A DNA stretch of 64,000 nt, from the NCBI RefSeq assembly GCF_000758725.1, contig NZ_CP009428.1:3286001-3350000 (forward strand), written 5' to 3'. The notes below the pieces were generated by a model that was not told the DNA's origin, did not search any database, and was given only the letters and a program-made list of their open reading frames with translations. Below are positions 45,199-53,896 of the stretch, in pieces. Origin of the DNA: Paenibacillus odorifer (GTDB lineage: Bacteria; Bacillota; Bacilli; Paenibacillales; Paenibacillaceae). Numbering within the stretch: the stretch's first letter is position 1; each line of letters opens with the position of its first letter. The translations under genes and the position numbers were made by a program.

Positions 45199-46761
45199 AT
45201 GAAAAAATGGGTTAGTCTGATCCTATCCACGGCGCTTGTATCAAGTCTCGTCGCAGGATGCGGAGGCAATGAAACATCGGACGGTAACGCCGATGCAGCA
45301 GGCGAATCAAAACCGCTTAAATTTAGTATTTCGTTAAACACAAGCGGAAACGCTTACACGGAAAGTTCTAAAGACATTAACACCGATAAGTGGGTCAAGG
45401 AGTTGGAAAAACGGGCGAATGTCGATTTAGACATTAAGTTAATTCCTTTGAAGGACTTTGATTCCAAAATGGCTGTTATGTTCGCAGGCGGTGATATTCC
45501 GGATGTGGTTCAAAATGTCGGAGGGGCTACAGATAAATCGATGGCTGGATCGGTTCAGGCTGGTGTTTTTATGCCGCTAGATGATCTGCTGAAGGAGAAT
45601 GCGCCTAACTTGATGAAGGTTGTCCCGCAGGAAGCATGGGATGAAGTCAGCTACGACGGAAAAATATATGGCATTCCGACTTGGCTCAGCAATCCGTCTC
45701 GACGTGCCACCTTTATCCGAACAGATTTATTGGAGAAAACCGGTCTCCCGGTACCTGTAACGATTGAAGATTTCTTGAATGTGCTACGCGCTTTTAAGAA
45801 ACTCGGTGTGAGCGCGCCTTATCAGATGCGTGAGAACTTCAAATATGCAGATATCGCATTCGGTGCATATGACGCGCTTGGCTATCAGTTTACAGAGGAT
45901 AATGGAGAGATCGTACCCAAATTTTATAATTCCGAGAATATGGAAAAAGCACTGAACGTATACAAAACGATGTATGACGAAGGCCTCATTCAGAAGGATT
46001 TTGCGACAATTCAGACGGCGCAGTATGGCGAAAATATTGCTGCAGGCAATGCAGGAATCTGGACAGCTAACGCGCAAAATCTACTGGATTTCCGGACCCA
46101 AATCGCCGCATCCAATCCGGAAGCGAAAGTGGATATTATCTCGTCGCCAACCGGTGACAATGGACAAAAAGGATATGGCTTGTATAGTTCGGTCAATACC
46201 TCACTGTATATCAACAATAAGGTCAGTAAAGAAAAGGCTGCCCGGATTATTCAAATGTTTGAATGGATGCAGACCCCGGAAGCAAGTAATTTCTATAGTT
46301 TTGGGATTGAAGGCGAGAATTACACGGTAAAAGACGGAAAAGTTGATTATAAGCTGCCAGAGAACAAGGCTGCCCAAGATGAAGAGAAATTCCGCACACA
46401 GCTGCGCTGGGTAGGGGACGGAACGATCAACCGCGAACGAACTGAGCTGCTTTCGGGTGGTAAAGATGTCTTGAAAGCATTGGATGAAACGCTGAGCAAA
46501 GAAGGCTTAGGGGGCATTGGATTTGTACCTGATCTGGAGTCTTTTAGCAAGTTCCCTGATCTTGCCTCCAAACGTCCCGATCAGGCACCAAAATTGATCA
46601 TAGACCATATGGTCAAAATGATTTATGGCAAAGAACCGATTAGCGATTTCCCAAAAGTCATCGAGGAATATAAGCAAAAAGGCGGCGTAGAAATCTTAAA
46701 AGAAGCAACAGAACGCTACAAAAATAATGAGGGAATCCTTAATCAGCAAAGTCGTAAATAG
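45199..46761 (+). CDS. Oligosaccharide-binding lipoprotein, LplA type
   Basis: 520 residues; lipoprotein signal with lipobox LVAGC and acylated Cys21, followed by a short Gly/Asp-rich linker. The body is a large family-1-type solute-binding domain (FDSKMAVMFAGGDIPDVVQ, YGIPTWLSNPSRRATFIRTDLL). The long LplA-type binders go with LplB/YtcP permeases, here found 3 kb upstream. Expected to hold a complex oligosaccharide outside the membrane. Followed by a hairpin without T-run. Confidence 0.88.
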   Translation: MKKWVSLILSTALVSSLVAGCGGNETSDGNADAAGESKPLKFSISLNTSGNAYTESSKDINTDKWVKELEKRANVDLDIKLIPLKDFDSKMAVMFAGGDIPDVVQNVGGATDKSMAGSVQAGVFMPLDDLLKENAPNLMKVVPQEAWDEVSYDGKIYGIPTWLSNPSRRATFIRTDLLEKTGLPVPVTIEDFLNVLRAFKKLGVSAPYQMRENFKYADIAFGAYDALGYQFTEDNGEIVPKFYNSENMEKALNVYKTMYDEGLIQKDFATIQTAQYGENIAAGNAGIWTANAQNLLDFRTQIAASNPEAKVDIISSPTGDNGQKGYGLYSSVNTSLYINNKVSKEKAARIIQMFEWMQTPEASNFYSFGIEGENYTVKDGKVDYKLPENKAAQDEEKFRTQLRWVGDGTINRERTELLSGGKDVLKALDETLSKEGLGGIGFVPDLESFSKFPDLASKRPDQAPKLIIDHMVKMIYGKEPISDFPKVIEEYKQKGGVEILKEATERYKNNEGILNQQSRK

Positions 46762-46771
46762 ATAGATTCTC

Positions 46772-46800
46772 AGGAAGCCTCTTCATTCGAAGGGCTTCCT
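46772..46800 (+). promoter_or_regulatory. Intercistronic hairpin after binding-protein gene
   Basis: AGGAAGCC pairs with GGCTTCCT around a 13-nt loop, no T-run. Same arrangement as after the first binding-protein gene (15699), consistent with raising lipoprotein mRNA over downstream enzymes. Confidence 0.5.
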
Positions 46801-46820
46801 GCCAGTTAGGAGGGAGAACG

Positions 46821-48020
46821 ATGAGTCAAACTTCATTGTGTGATGAAATCATGCGTCTGCCTGTAATCGATACACATACCCATCTCGTCGGCGATAAGCT
46901 AAACGCGGCTGACTTCTGGGAAATAGCCGATTATTTCTGGTTGAACCAAGAGCTTCAGTCAGCAGGATATCCGGCGAATGCGGACCAACTTTCGAAAGGG
47001 AAACGGGCTGACTCTTTTGTTAGCGCCTACCACGCTTCCCGTAATACGATGATGAATCGTGCTTTTACAGCAATCATGAAAGATCTGTACGGTATCTCCA
47101 TCACAGATTCAGAGTCGGTGTTCAAAGCGGATATAACGATTAAACAGCAAAGTCACGATCCCGGCTGGGCGCAGAACGTAGCTGACCGTCTGCATGTGCA
47201 GCGGTTTATTGTAAACCGTCCGGAACATGCCAACTTTGCACACATGAGGGAAAATGCTCTACTGATTCCTCGAATTGACTCTTGGCTGCCTGAGCTGGCA
47301 AAGAATATTGCAGATTCCTATGATCCCAGCCGGGAGGCTGCTTATGCTCAAGCGAAAAAATTTATTAGCGAGCAGCTGCAGTCTTATCAGACTATGGGCT
47401 GTCCAGGAATCATGACTACGTTGCCAGCTTTTGAAGCCAAAGCTCATGATGTTTACAATCTTAGCAACGTAACTGGACCGGATGAAATCATGATGCTGCT
47501 CTTTCATCATATTTGTTCGGAACTGCAAGCAAGAGGAATGTTCTTGCAGTTGTTTCTCGGCGTCGAACGCAGATGGTGTAATACATCAGCTGCGCCAGTT
47601 AACGATTCGCTACGGATTGTTAAACTGTACGGTTTATTCGAACGGTATTCCATTCCGTTTGAGCTGGTGGTGGCTTCGGAATTAAATAACCTGGATGTTG
47701 TGCAGGCTGCATGGAATTTCCCTAACGTTCATGTAGGCGGGATGTGGTGGTATAACTTCAGACCCAGTACCTATTTGCAGAGCATGCAGTATCGGTTAGA
47801 GGCACTCGCCCCGCTCAAGTGTTCGCTCATTGTCTCGGATGCGCGCTGTATCGAATGGACATATGGCAAGCTGCTGATCGTTAAAAAAATACTTGCGCGC
47901 TTTTTGGAAAGTCAAATAGCGGAAGGCTGGATCAGCCGGGATGAGGCGCTGGATATTGCTGCGGAATGGCTGCATGGCAGTGCTGCTAAACGTTATAGAC
48001 TAATGGATGTTAAGCAATAA
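46821..48020 (+). CDS. Amidohydrolase-superfamily enzyme, uronate-isomerase-like
   Basis: 399 residues, ATG after AGGAGGGAG. The metal-binding HxH motif is at His19/His21 (IDTHTHL). The C-terminal part (GGMWWYNFRPSTYLQSM, LIVSDARCIEWTYGK) matches the end of uronate isomerase (UxaC), which has a WWF segment and a TDSRSF segment at the same places. It is shorter than UxaC (about 470) and divergent in the middle, so it may isomerise or otherwise process an unusual uronate, for instance the product of GH88, rather than plain glucuronate. Cytoplasmic. Co-transcribed with the next three glycosidase genes by spacing. Confidence 0.65.
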   Translation: MSQTSLCDEIMRLPVIDTHTHLVGDKLNAADFWEIADYFWLNQELQSAGYPANADQLSKGKRADSFVSAYHASRNTMMNRAFTAIMKDLYGISITDSESVFKADITIKQQSHDPGWAQNVADRLHVQRFIVNRPEHANFAHMRENALLIPRIDSWLPELAKNIADSYDPSREAAYAQAKKFISEQLQSYQTMGCPGIMTTLPAFEAKAHDVYNLSNVTGPDEIMMLLFHHICSELQARGMFLQLFLGVERRWCNTSAAPVNDSLRIVKLYGLFERYSIPFELVVASELNNLDVVQAAWNFPNVHVGGMWWYNFRPSTYLQSMQYRLEALAPLKCSLIVSDARCIEWTYGKLLIVKKILARFLESQIAEGWISRDEALDIAAEWLHGSAAKRYRLMDVKQ

Positions 48021-48036
48021 GCCATGGAGGGAGAAA

Positions 48037-49068
48037 ATGACTTTTTCATTAATGGACCGAATGTTGCCTGCTCCTTTGAACGGAGGATTCCGTATGGAGA
48101 ATTGGTGGGTGTGGTGCGGATCAGCTGTGCGTGGCGAGGATGGGCGTTTTCATTTATTCGCATCCCGTTGGCCGAAATGGCTGCCGATGCATCCGGGATG
48201 GTTACTTCGCTCAGAAATTGTCCGCGCATCTGCCGATAACGCGGAAGGACCCTATACGTACGAAGAAACCGTACTACCCGCAAGGGGAGCGGAATACTGG
48301 GACGGACGAAGCACCCATAATCCGCATATCCTTCGGTATGGCGATAAGTTTCTGTTGTATTATATGGGCTCAACTCATCCATTCGCTGAGCCGCAACCTA
48401 ATGAAACAGTGGAACTTGACGACTATCGGGTGATTGCCGCTCGTGCCAACAAACGTGTTGGCCTAGCTGTAGCCGACAGTGTATTCGGACCATGGACAAG
48501 GATGGATGCACCTATTCTGCCTACACGTCCGGGCAGGTTCGACAGCTTCCTCACATCCAATCCGGCTCCTTGTATCCGCGAAGATGGCTCCTTGCTATTG
48601 GTATATAAAGCCCGCAAATACGAAGGCAATTCCTATGGACAGATGACGCTTGGCATTGCCGGTTCATCTAAGGACGAAGGGCCATATAGAGTAATTAACA
48701 ACGCACCTCTGTTTCCACCAGAGCGGTCCCATATTGAAGATCCATTTATCTGGCGGTCCGCGGACGGGTACCAAATGATCGCCAAGGATATGGATGGCCG
48801 GATATGTGGAGAAAAGCACGGTGGGATATTTGCATCATCTACGGATGGAACCGACTGGCAGCTGGCTGATTCAACGCAATCGTATTCCCGGCGGGTTCTC
48901 TGGGAGGACGGCACTGTGCAGTGGATGGGCAGCTTTGAACGTCCGTTCCTATTATTTCAGGAAGGGGTTCCTACCCATTTATTCGCTGCAGTAGCAGATG
49001 GACCGGGAGGGTTCCGAAATGCGAAGCACACTTGGAATATGGTCATTCCACTACGGACAACGTTTTAA
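48037..49068 (+). CDS. Five-bladed beta-propeller glycosidase (GH43/GH117-like)
   Basis: 343 residues from the ATG after GGAGGGAG. Propeller-blade patterns recur: VWCGSAVRGEDGRFHLFASRW, STHNPHILRYGDKFLLYYMG, NPAPCIREDGSLLLVYKAR, HIEDPFIWRSADGYQMIAKD. Acidic residues at blade starts (such as Glu and Asp in HIEDPF) fit clan GH-F/J active sites. The exact CAZy family is uncertain; it is not a classical xylosidase. No signal peptide. The neighbours suggest it removes a terminal sugar from the same fucose/uronate oligosaccharide. Confidence 0.65.
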   Translation: MTFSLMDRMLPAPLNGGFRMENWWVWCGSAVRGEDGRFHLFASRWPKWLPMHPGWLLRSEIVRASADNAEGPYTYEETVLPARGAEYWDGRSTHNPHILRYGDKFLLYYMGSTHPFAEPQPNETVELDDYRVIAARANKRVGLAVADSVFGPWTRMDAPILPTRPGRFDSFLTSNPAPCIREDGSLLLVYKARKYEGNSYGQMTLGIAGSSKDEGPYRVINNAPLFPPERSHIEDPFIWRSADGYQMIAKDMDGRICGEKHGGIFASSTDGTDWQLADSTQSYSRRVLWEDGTVQWMGSFERPFLLFQEGVPTHLFAAVADGPGGFRNAKHTWNMVIPLRTTF

Positions 49069-49115
49069 GAAATTGAATTTCATAAATATCATCAGTGTTA
49101 ACAGGAGGAACTAGA

Positions 49116-50282
49116 ATGGGAGAAGTACTACCAACTCAACAAACTCGCGAACTGCTGATTTCGGAGTCTACTCTGGAATGGGCGGATAGCGCATGGCAAC
49201 AAATTGTAAATAAAGTGGAAAAGAATAGTAAGCGAATTGGTGTTAGTTTTCCGCATGCTTCCGTGAGCGGAGTATACGATAACATGCGTCCATCATGGTG
49301 GACAGCAGGGTTCTGGCCGGGTATTTTGTGGCAGATTGCCGCAGAAGGTAATCATCCGGCACTGCAAGAAATCGCCGAGCAAATTGAAGAGAAATTGGAT
49401 GAACCTCTTTATGCCCTTACCGTACATCATGATGCTGGTTTTATATGGACACTCTCAGCTTTGGCCAATTACCGAGTGACTGGTAATGAACGCTCCAAGC
49501 AGCGCGGGTTGATGGCTGCCGCTCAACTGGCCAGCCGCTTTAACCTGAAAGGGTCATTTATCAGAGCCTGGCATGACACGGAGAAGATAAACCGGGCGGG
49601 ATGGTCCATCATTGATACTGTAATGAATCTGCCCTTATTATACTGGGCATCGGAAGTTACAGAGGATCCGCGTTTCCGGCATATCGCCGCTGCGCATGCG
49701 GAAACGGTAGTGGAGCATTTTTTACGTCCAGATGGATCAAGTTATCATATTCTGCAGTTCAACCCGGAATCAGGAGAAAAAATCGGCGCTATGGCCGGCC
49801 AAGGTTATGCGGAAGAATCCGCTTGGGCACGGGGCAGCGCATGGATGATTTACGGTCTTACTTTGTCTTATCACTATACCGGAGAGAACAAGTTTCTATC
49901 GGGAGCTAAAAGAGCTGCGCACTTCTTCTTGGCTAATCTTCCGGAGGATCATGTACCTCACTGGGATTTCAGGGCACCTGATGCAGGCGAAAAGCCGCGT
50001 GATACCTCTGCTGGTGCATGTGCGGCATGTGGCTTGATCGAGCTGGCAAAGATCGTACCACAGGCAGAAGCCTCTTTTTACCTCCGAGCAGCAGAACAAA
50101 TCGTTCGCTCACTTTATGAGAATTATGGGGCTTGGGACATTCCGGAAGAGGAGGGATTGATTCTTTCTGGAACATCCAATCTTCCAGGGGGTGTGCATAT
50201 TGATACGCCACTGATCTATGGCGATTATTTCTTCGTCGAGGCTGTTTCTAAACTCCGCGGAGCCGTTCTTCAGTTATGGTAA
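49116..50282 (+). CDS. GH88 unsaturated glucuronyl hydrolase
   Basis: 388 residues from the ATG after AGGAGG. The (alpha/alpha)6-barrel family signatures are clear: WTAGFWPGILW, HHDAGF with Asp106, WSIIDTVMNLP with Asp167 (the two catalytic aspartates of GH88), QGYAEESAWARGSAW and a C-terminal SAGACAACGLIEL. GH88 hydrates and cleaves 4,5-unsaturated uronic acids from oligosaccharides made by polysaccharide lyases, so a lyase must act earlier. GH105 is the sister family, but the motifs favour GH88. Overlaps the GH29 gene by 7 bp. Confidence 0.85.
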   Translation: MGEVLPTQQTRELLISESTLEWADSAWQQIVNKVEKNSKRIGVSFPHASVSGVYDNMRPSWWTAGFWPGILWQIAAEGNHPALQEIAEQIEEKLDEPLYALTVHHDAGFIWTLSALANYRVTGNERSKQRGLMAAAQLASRFNLKGSFIRAWHDTEKINRAGWSIIDTVMNLPLLYWASEVTEDPRFRHIAAAHAETVVEHFLRPDGSSYHILQFNPESGEKIGAMAGQGYAEESAWARGSAWMIYGLTLSYHYTGENKFLSGAKRAAHFFLANLPEDHVPHWDFRAPDAGEKPRDTSAGACAACGLIELAKIVPQAEASFYLRAAEQIVRSLYENYGAWDIPEEEGLILSGTSNLPGGVHIDTPLIYGDYFFVEAVSKLRGAVLQLW

Positions 50283-52078
50283 GGAACGGAAAAACAACAG
50301 AAAACCTTCTCGATGATCCGTATAGTATACAGTCGGTCGACACTCCGATAGATAACGAGCAGGCTCGGCGTATGGAATGGTGGCAGGAAGCAAGGCTCGG
50401 CTTGTTTATTCACTGGGGACCTTATGCCCTGCCTGCGGGTGAATGGAAGGGAAAAGAAATACAAGCTTCTTACAGTGAGCATATTATGCTACGCGCGAAG
50501 ATCCCAGTTGCTGAATATGAGGAAATGGCCGCGGCGTTCAATCCATCAGCTTTTGATGCAATGAAGTGGGTGCGGACTGCCAAGCGTGCTGGCCTAAAAT
50601 ATATCATCTTTACAGCTAAACATCACGACGGCTTCGCGATGTATGACTCGAGTGTATCCCAATATTCGATCAGTAAGCACACCTCATTGGGCCGTGACCC
50701 CCTTCGGGAACTAATGGAGGCATGTCGTGCGGAAGAAATGGTACTCGGAATTTACTACTCCCATGCGATGGATTGGCATGATCCAGACTCTCAAGGGAAT
50801 ACCTGGGATTATCCACTGAATATCGGCGCTTATGATGACGTTCAAACTTGGTTAAATGATACCGATAAACACACCCGCTTTGAACGATATTTGCACAGCA
50901 AATCAATCCCTCAAGTCCGTGAGCTGCTGACGGACTACGGAAAAGTTGGTTTAATGTGGTTTGATTGCGGGGGCAAACTGACCCGTGAGCAAGGAGAAGC
51001 GTTTTTGGCGGCGGTTCATGCAATTCAGCCAGATTGTTTGGTCAATAGCAGAGTATGGAAAGCACCACTTGGAGATTATTCAAATACATCTGATAATCAA
51101 CTTACGACTCGTAACCTTGGTAAGTACTGGGAGAATATTATTACGTTAAATGACTCATGGGGGTATAAGAGATCCGATCACCATTGGAAATCCCCTGTAA
51201 CTATCATCCGCCAGATCATCGATGTTGTAAGCAAAAATGGGAATCTGGTTATCAATATCGGCCCAACAGCGACAGGGGAATGGGATCCGGTATCCGAATC
51301 CATTTTGCTTGAAGTAGGAGATTGGTTAAATACCAATGGGGATAGCATTTACGGTGCTGGAGAATCGCCCACAGCCAAACCGTCTTGGGGTAGATGCACT
51401 TTGAAAGGAAACACATTATATCTGCATATTTTCGATCTTAAGAAGAGAAATAAGCTAATCGTTCCCGGTCTGAAGACCGCTGTTCAAAAGGTATTTGCTT
51501 TAGATGGAGGGGAGGAGCTGTTTTTCACAAAGCTATCTGAGCAGGATCTGGAAGTCGAACTCCCCAGCTTACCGAACTTTGCCGAAAATTCTAACAACAT
51601 GCCGCTGGTCATCGCAATTGTCTGTGCAGAACCTGTAGGAGGTAATCCAGTCCGATTATTGGACTTTGGAGAAGATACCTTACTAGAATTGGGGGTATTT
51701 GAAAGCGAGATCTTTGGTCCAACCCTCCGTTACGATACAGGAAAAAAAGACCATGATAATTTGTTGGACTGGAAGGATAGAGAGGATACCACAGTTTGGC
51801 ATGTCCGGACATTAGGTCCGGTAAGATTTCAAGTTAGTATCGCATATCGCAGCGAAGAAGGAGAGAATGGCGGTGGCGGAGTCTACCTCATCAAGGCTGC
51901 GGATCAAATTTTGCAAGCTAAAGTTATTTCTACCGATGAGGTTAATAATTTTCAAAGCTTTCAAGTAGGTGAACTGTATCTCCCCACGGCAGGAGAATAT
52001 ACGATTCAATTGCAGGCAGAGCTTATTACAGGGGGTTATTTGATGCAGCCTAGATGTTTAAAACTACTGCAACTATGA
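50276..52078 (+). CDS. GH29 alpha-L-fucosidase
   Basis: 600 residues, cytoplasmic. Catalytic TIM barrel at about 30-350 with family motifs WWQEARLGLFIHWGPYALPAG, KYIIFTAKHHDGFAMYDS and the nucleophile predicted at Asp230 in LMWFDCGG; NLVINIGP closes the barrel. The usual beta-sandwich follows (about 360-460) and an extra ~140-residue beta-rich C-terminal domain is added. Retaining exo-fucosidase removing alpha-linked L-fucose. With GH95 this gives two fucosidases of different mechanism in one locus, suggesting two different fucosyl linkages. Last gene, followed by a terminator. Confidence 0.9.
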   Translation: MVRNGKTTENLLDDPYSIQSVDTPIDNEQARRMEWWQEARLGLFIHWGPYALPAGEWKGKEIQASYSEHIMLRAKIPVAEYEEMAAAFNPSAFDAMKWVRTAKRAGLKYIIFTAKHHDGFAMYDSSVSQYSISKHTSLGRDPLRELMEACRAEEMVLGIYYSHAMDWHDPDSQGNTWDYPLNIGAYDDVQTWLNDTDKHTRFERYLHSKSIPQVRELLTDYGKVGLMWFDCGGKLTREQGEAFLAAVHAIQPDCLVNSRVWKAPLGDYSNTSDNQLTTRNLGKYWENIITLNDSWGYKRSDHHWKSPVTIIRQIIDVVSKNGNLVINIGPTATGEWDPVSESILLEVGDWLNTNGDSIYGAGESPTAKPSWGRCTLKGNTLYLHIFDLKKRNKLIVPGLKTAVQKVFALDGGEELFFTKLSEQDLEVELPSLPNFAENSNNMPLVIAIVCAEPVGGNPVRLLDFGEDTLLELGVFESEIFGPTLRYDTGKKDHDNLLDWKDREDTTVWHVRTLGPVRFQVSIAYRSEEGENGGGGVYLIKAADQILQAKVISTDEVNNFQSFQVGELYLPTAGEYTIQLQAELITGGYLMQPRCLKLLQL

Positions 52079-52100
52079 TATTTTTATATTGTAATAATGA

Positions 52101-52133
52101 AAAAGAACTCAAATCACTTGGGTTCTTTTTTTT
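52101..52133 (+). terminator. Terminator closing the fucose/uronate cluster
   Basis: AAAAGAACTCAA pairs with TTGGGTTCTTTT (G-U allowed), loop of five, then an eight-T run. Confidence 0.9.
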
Positions 52134-52152
52134 GTTGATTTAAGGATTGTTG

Positions 52153-52213
52153 TTGACATATTGCCCTTGGGTAAATATATTGTATATAAGAATAAATGTT
52201 TACCGAGGGAAAC
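52153..52213 (+). promoter_or_regulatory. Promoter with two MntR-like boxes
   Basis: TTGACA (52153-52158) and TATATT (52176-52181), 17-bp spacer. ATTGCCCTTGGGTAAA (52160-52175) lies exactly in the spacer, and GTTTACCGAGGGAAAC (52198-52213) lies just past the start region. Both resemble the DtxR/MntR-type box (TTTGCCTTAAGGAAAC) of Bacillus. Repression of the transporter by Mn-loaded MntR is inferred. Confidence 0.7.
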
Positions 52214-52314
52214 AAATTGGATCAAAGGAATCATTGTTTCTATTAGGAAATAAATTAACCGGGTGAACAGAACAGTGCTACATATGAACTTAACAGAGAT
52301 AAGGAGTTTTTTTT

Positions 52315-53061
52315 ATGATTGAAATCAGAAACCTAAACGTAGATTATTTCGGTAATTCTGCACTAGAAAATGTAAATATTGATATTCCCTTTGGGTATGC
52401 AATCGGAATTATCGGACCAAATGGTGCCGGGAAATCTACATTTATCAAGTCTTTGTTAGAGGTGATAAAGAAGAGAACAGGATCAGTTATGGTGGAGGGA
52501 AAAGATATTTCTGAGTACAAACGGAAGATCGCATATGTGCCGCAAAAAAATGACATTGATCTTTCTTTTCCAATCACGGTGAGGGATACAGTACTGACTG
52601 GAACTTACCCAAATTTGCGAATCTTTCAGCGCCCCGGAAAAACAGAGCGGCAAAAAGTCGAGGAATGTATGGCGATGGTGGATATAAGTGATCTTGCGAA
52701 TAAACAAATCAGCAATCTGTCCGGAGGACAACTACAAAGAGTTTTTATCGCCAGGGCTCTTGCACAACAAGCAAATGTATTTTTTTTAGATGAACCTTTT
52801 GTTGGCATAGATCTAGTCAGTGAAAAAATCATTGTAAAGCTGCTTAAACAACTTCGCGAAGAAGGAAAAACCATACTCATCGTTCATCATGATTTGCATG
52901 AGGTCGAAGAATATTTTGACAAAGTCATCATTCTCAATAAGAAATTAATTGCTTTTGGTGACGTTAAAGACACCTTTACGCCAGAGAATATCCTCAGCGC
53001 CTATGGTGCGTCCTTAGGTAATCTGGTGATCAAAGGGATGGGGGCGACAGATCATGATTGA
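52315..53061 (+). CDS. mntB: Manganese ABC transporter ATPase
   Basis: 248 residues after AAGGAG. Walker A GPNGAGKST (about residue 33-41), Q-loop VPQKN, signature LSGGQLQR, Walker B VFFLDEPF and switch His in IVHHDLHEV. The phrase LSFPITVRDTVLTGTYP is typical of the Mn/Zn/Fe chelate importer ATPases of the MntB/SitB/PsaB group. It overlaps the permease gene by 8 bp. The MntR-like boxes upstream favour manganese over zinc. Confidence 0.85.
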   Translation: MIEIRNLNVDYFGNSALENVNIDIPFGYAIGIIGPNGAGKSTFIKSLLEVIKKRTGSVMVEGKDISEYKRKIAYVPQKNDIDLSFPITVRDTVLTGTYPNLRIFQRPGKTERQKVEECMAMVDISDLANKQISNLSGGQLQRVFIARALAQQANVFFLDEPFVGIDLVSEKIIVKLLKQLREEGKTILIVHHDLHEVEEYFDKVIILNKKLIAFGDVKDTFTPENILSAYGASLGNLVIKGMGATDHD

Positions 53062-53896
53062 TTATTTCTCAGGGGTATTAAACATTCCAATATATGCACT
53101 TAACGCGGGATTATCTGCTATCATTCTTGGAATTGTATCAGGGGTTTTAGGAAGCTTTATTGTGCTCAGAAAGATGTCATTAATGGGAGATGCGTTATCA
53201 CATGCAGTGTTACCTGGGGTGGCGTTATCTTATATCTTAGGAATCAACATCCTTCTTGGAGCTTCACTGTTTGGACTATTAGCAGCAGTTCTCATTCAAT
53301 TTATAACAAGTCGCAGCAATATTAAAAGTGACACTTCTATTGGCATTATTCTTAGCTCATTTTTTGCGCTAGGCATTGTCCTAATTACTTTCGCCAAAAG
53401 CGGGCTTGATCTAACTCACATTCTGTTTGGTAATATTCTGGCCGTCCCACAGTCGGAGTTAATGCAATCCTTTATTATTATGATTGTTGTTATTGCCATC
53501 ATTTCATTGCTGTATAAAGAGCTTTTAATGAGTTCGTTTGATCCGGTTGTTTCCAAAGCCTATGGGTTAAAAACAGGGTTCTATCATTATTTATTGATGA
53601 TGCTCCTATCTGTGGTTACCGTATCTTCGTTATCTCAAGTAGGAATTGTGCTTGTGATTGCAATGCTGGTTATTCCTGCTGCTACATCCTATCTCTGGAC
53701 GAATAAGCTGTTCCACATGATTATCCTGGCTTCTACAATCGGCGCTGTATCCGGGATTATAGGTGTAATTGTAAGCTTTAAATTCAATTTACCTACAAGT
53801 GCCACGATTGTTCTGGTCGGCGTAAGCATGTTCGGAATTTCATTTATAATCTCACCCAAAAATAATTTTTTCAGGAAAGGGTTGAAACAAGGATGA
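53054..53896 (+). CDS. mntC: Manganese ABC transporter permease
   Basis: 280 residues with about eight hydrophobic helices, of the ZnuB/MntC family (MSLMGDALSHAVLPGVALSYILG near 40-62 is the family hallmark, with acidic and His residues near the transport path). Coupled by overlap to both neighbours. Single permease, as in SitC or PsaC systems, in contrast to the two permeases of B. subtilis MntCD. Confidence 0.85.
   Translation: MIDYFSGVLNIPIYALNAGLSAIILGIVSGVLGSFIVLRKMSLMGDALSHAVLPGVALSYILGINILLGASLFGLLAAVLIQFITSRSNIKSDTSIGIILSSFFALGIVLITFAKSGLDLTHILFGNILAVPQSELMQSFIIMIVVIAIISLLYKELLMSSFDPVVSKAYGLKTGFYHYLLMMLLSVVTVSSLSQVGIVLVIAMLVIPAATSYLWTNKLFHMIILASTIGAVSGIIGVIVSFKFNLPTSATIVLVGVSMFGISFIISPKNNFFRKGLKQG

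Noticed and set aside
45784..46077. Open frame antisense to the LplA-type gene
   Set aside because: Fully inside a well-supported lipoprotein gene, no ribosome site; frame shadow.
35588..52078. Fucoidan or sulfated-fucan utilisation
   Set aside because: No sulfatase gene in the cluster, and the SUMF1-fold protein at 13062 is distant and lacks the catalytic pair.
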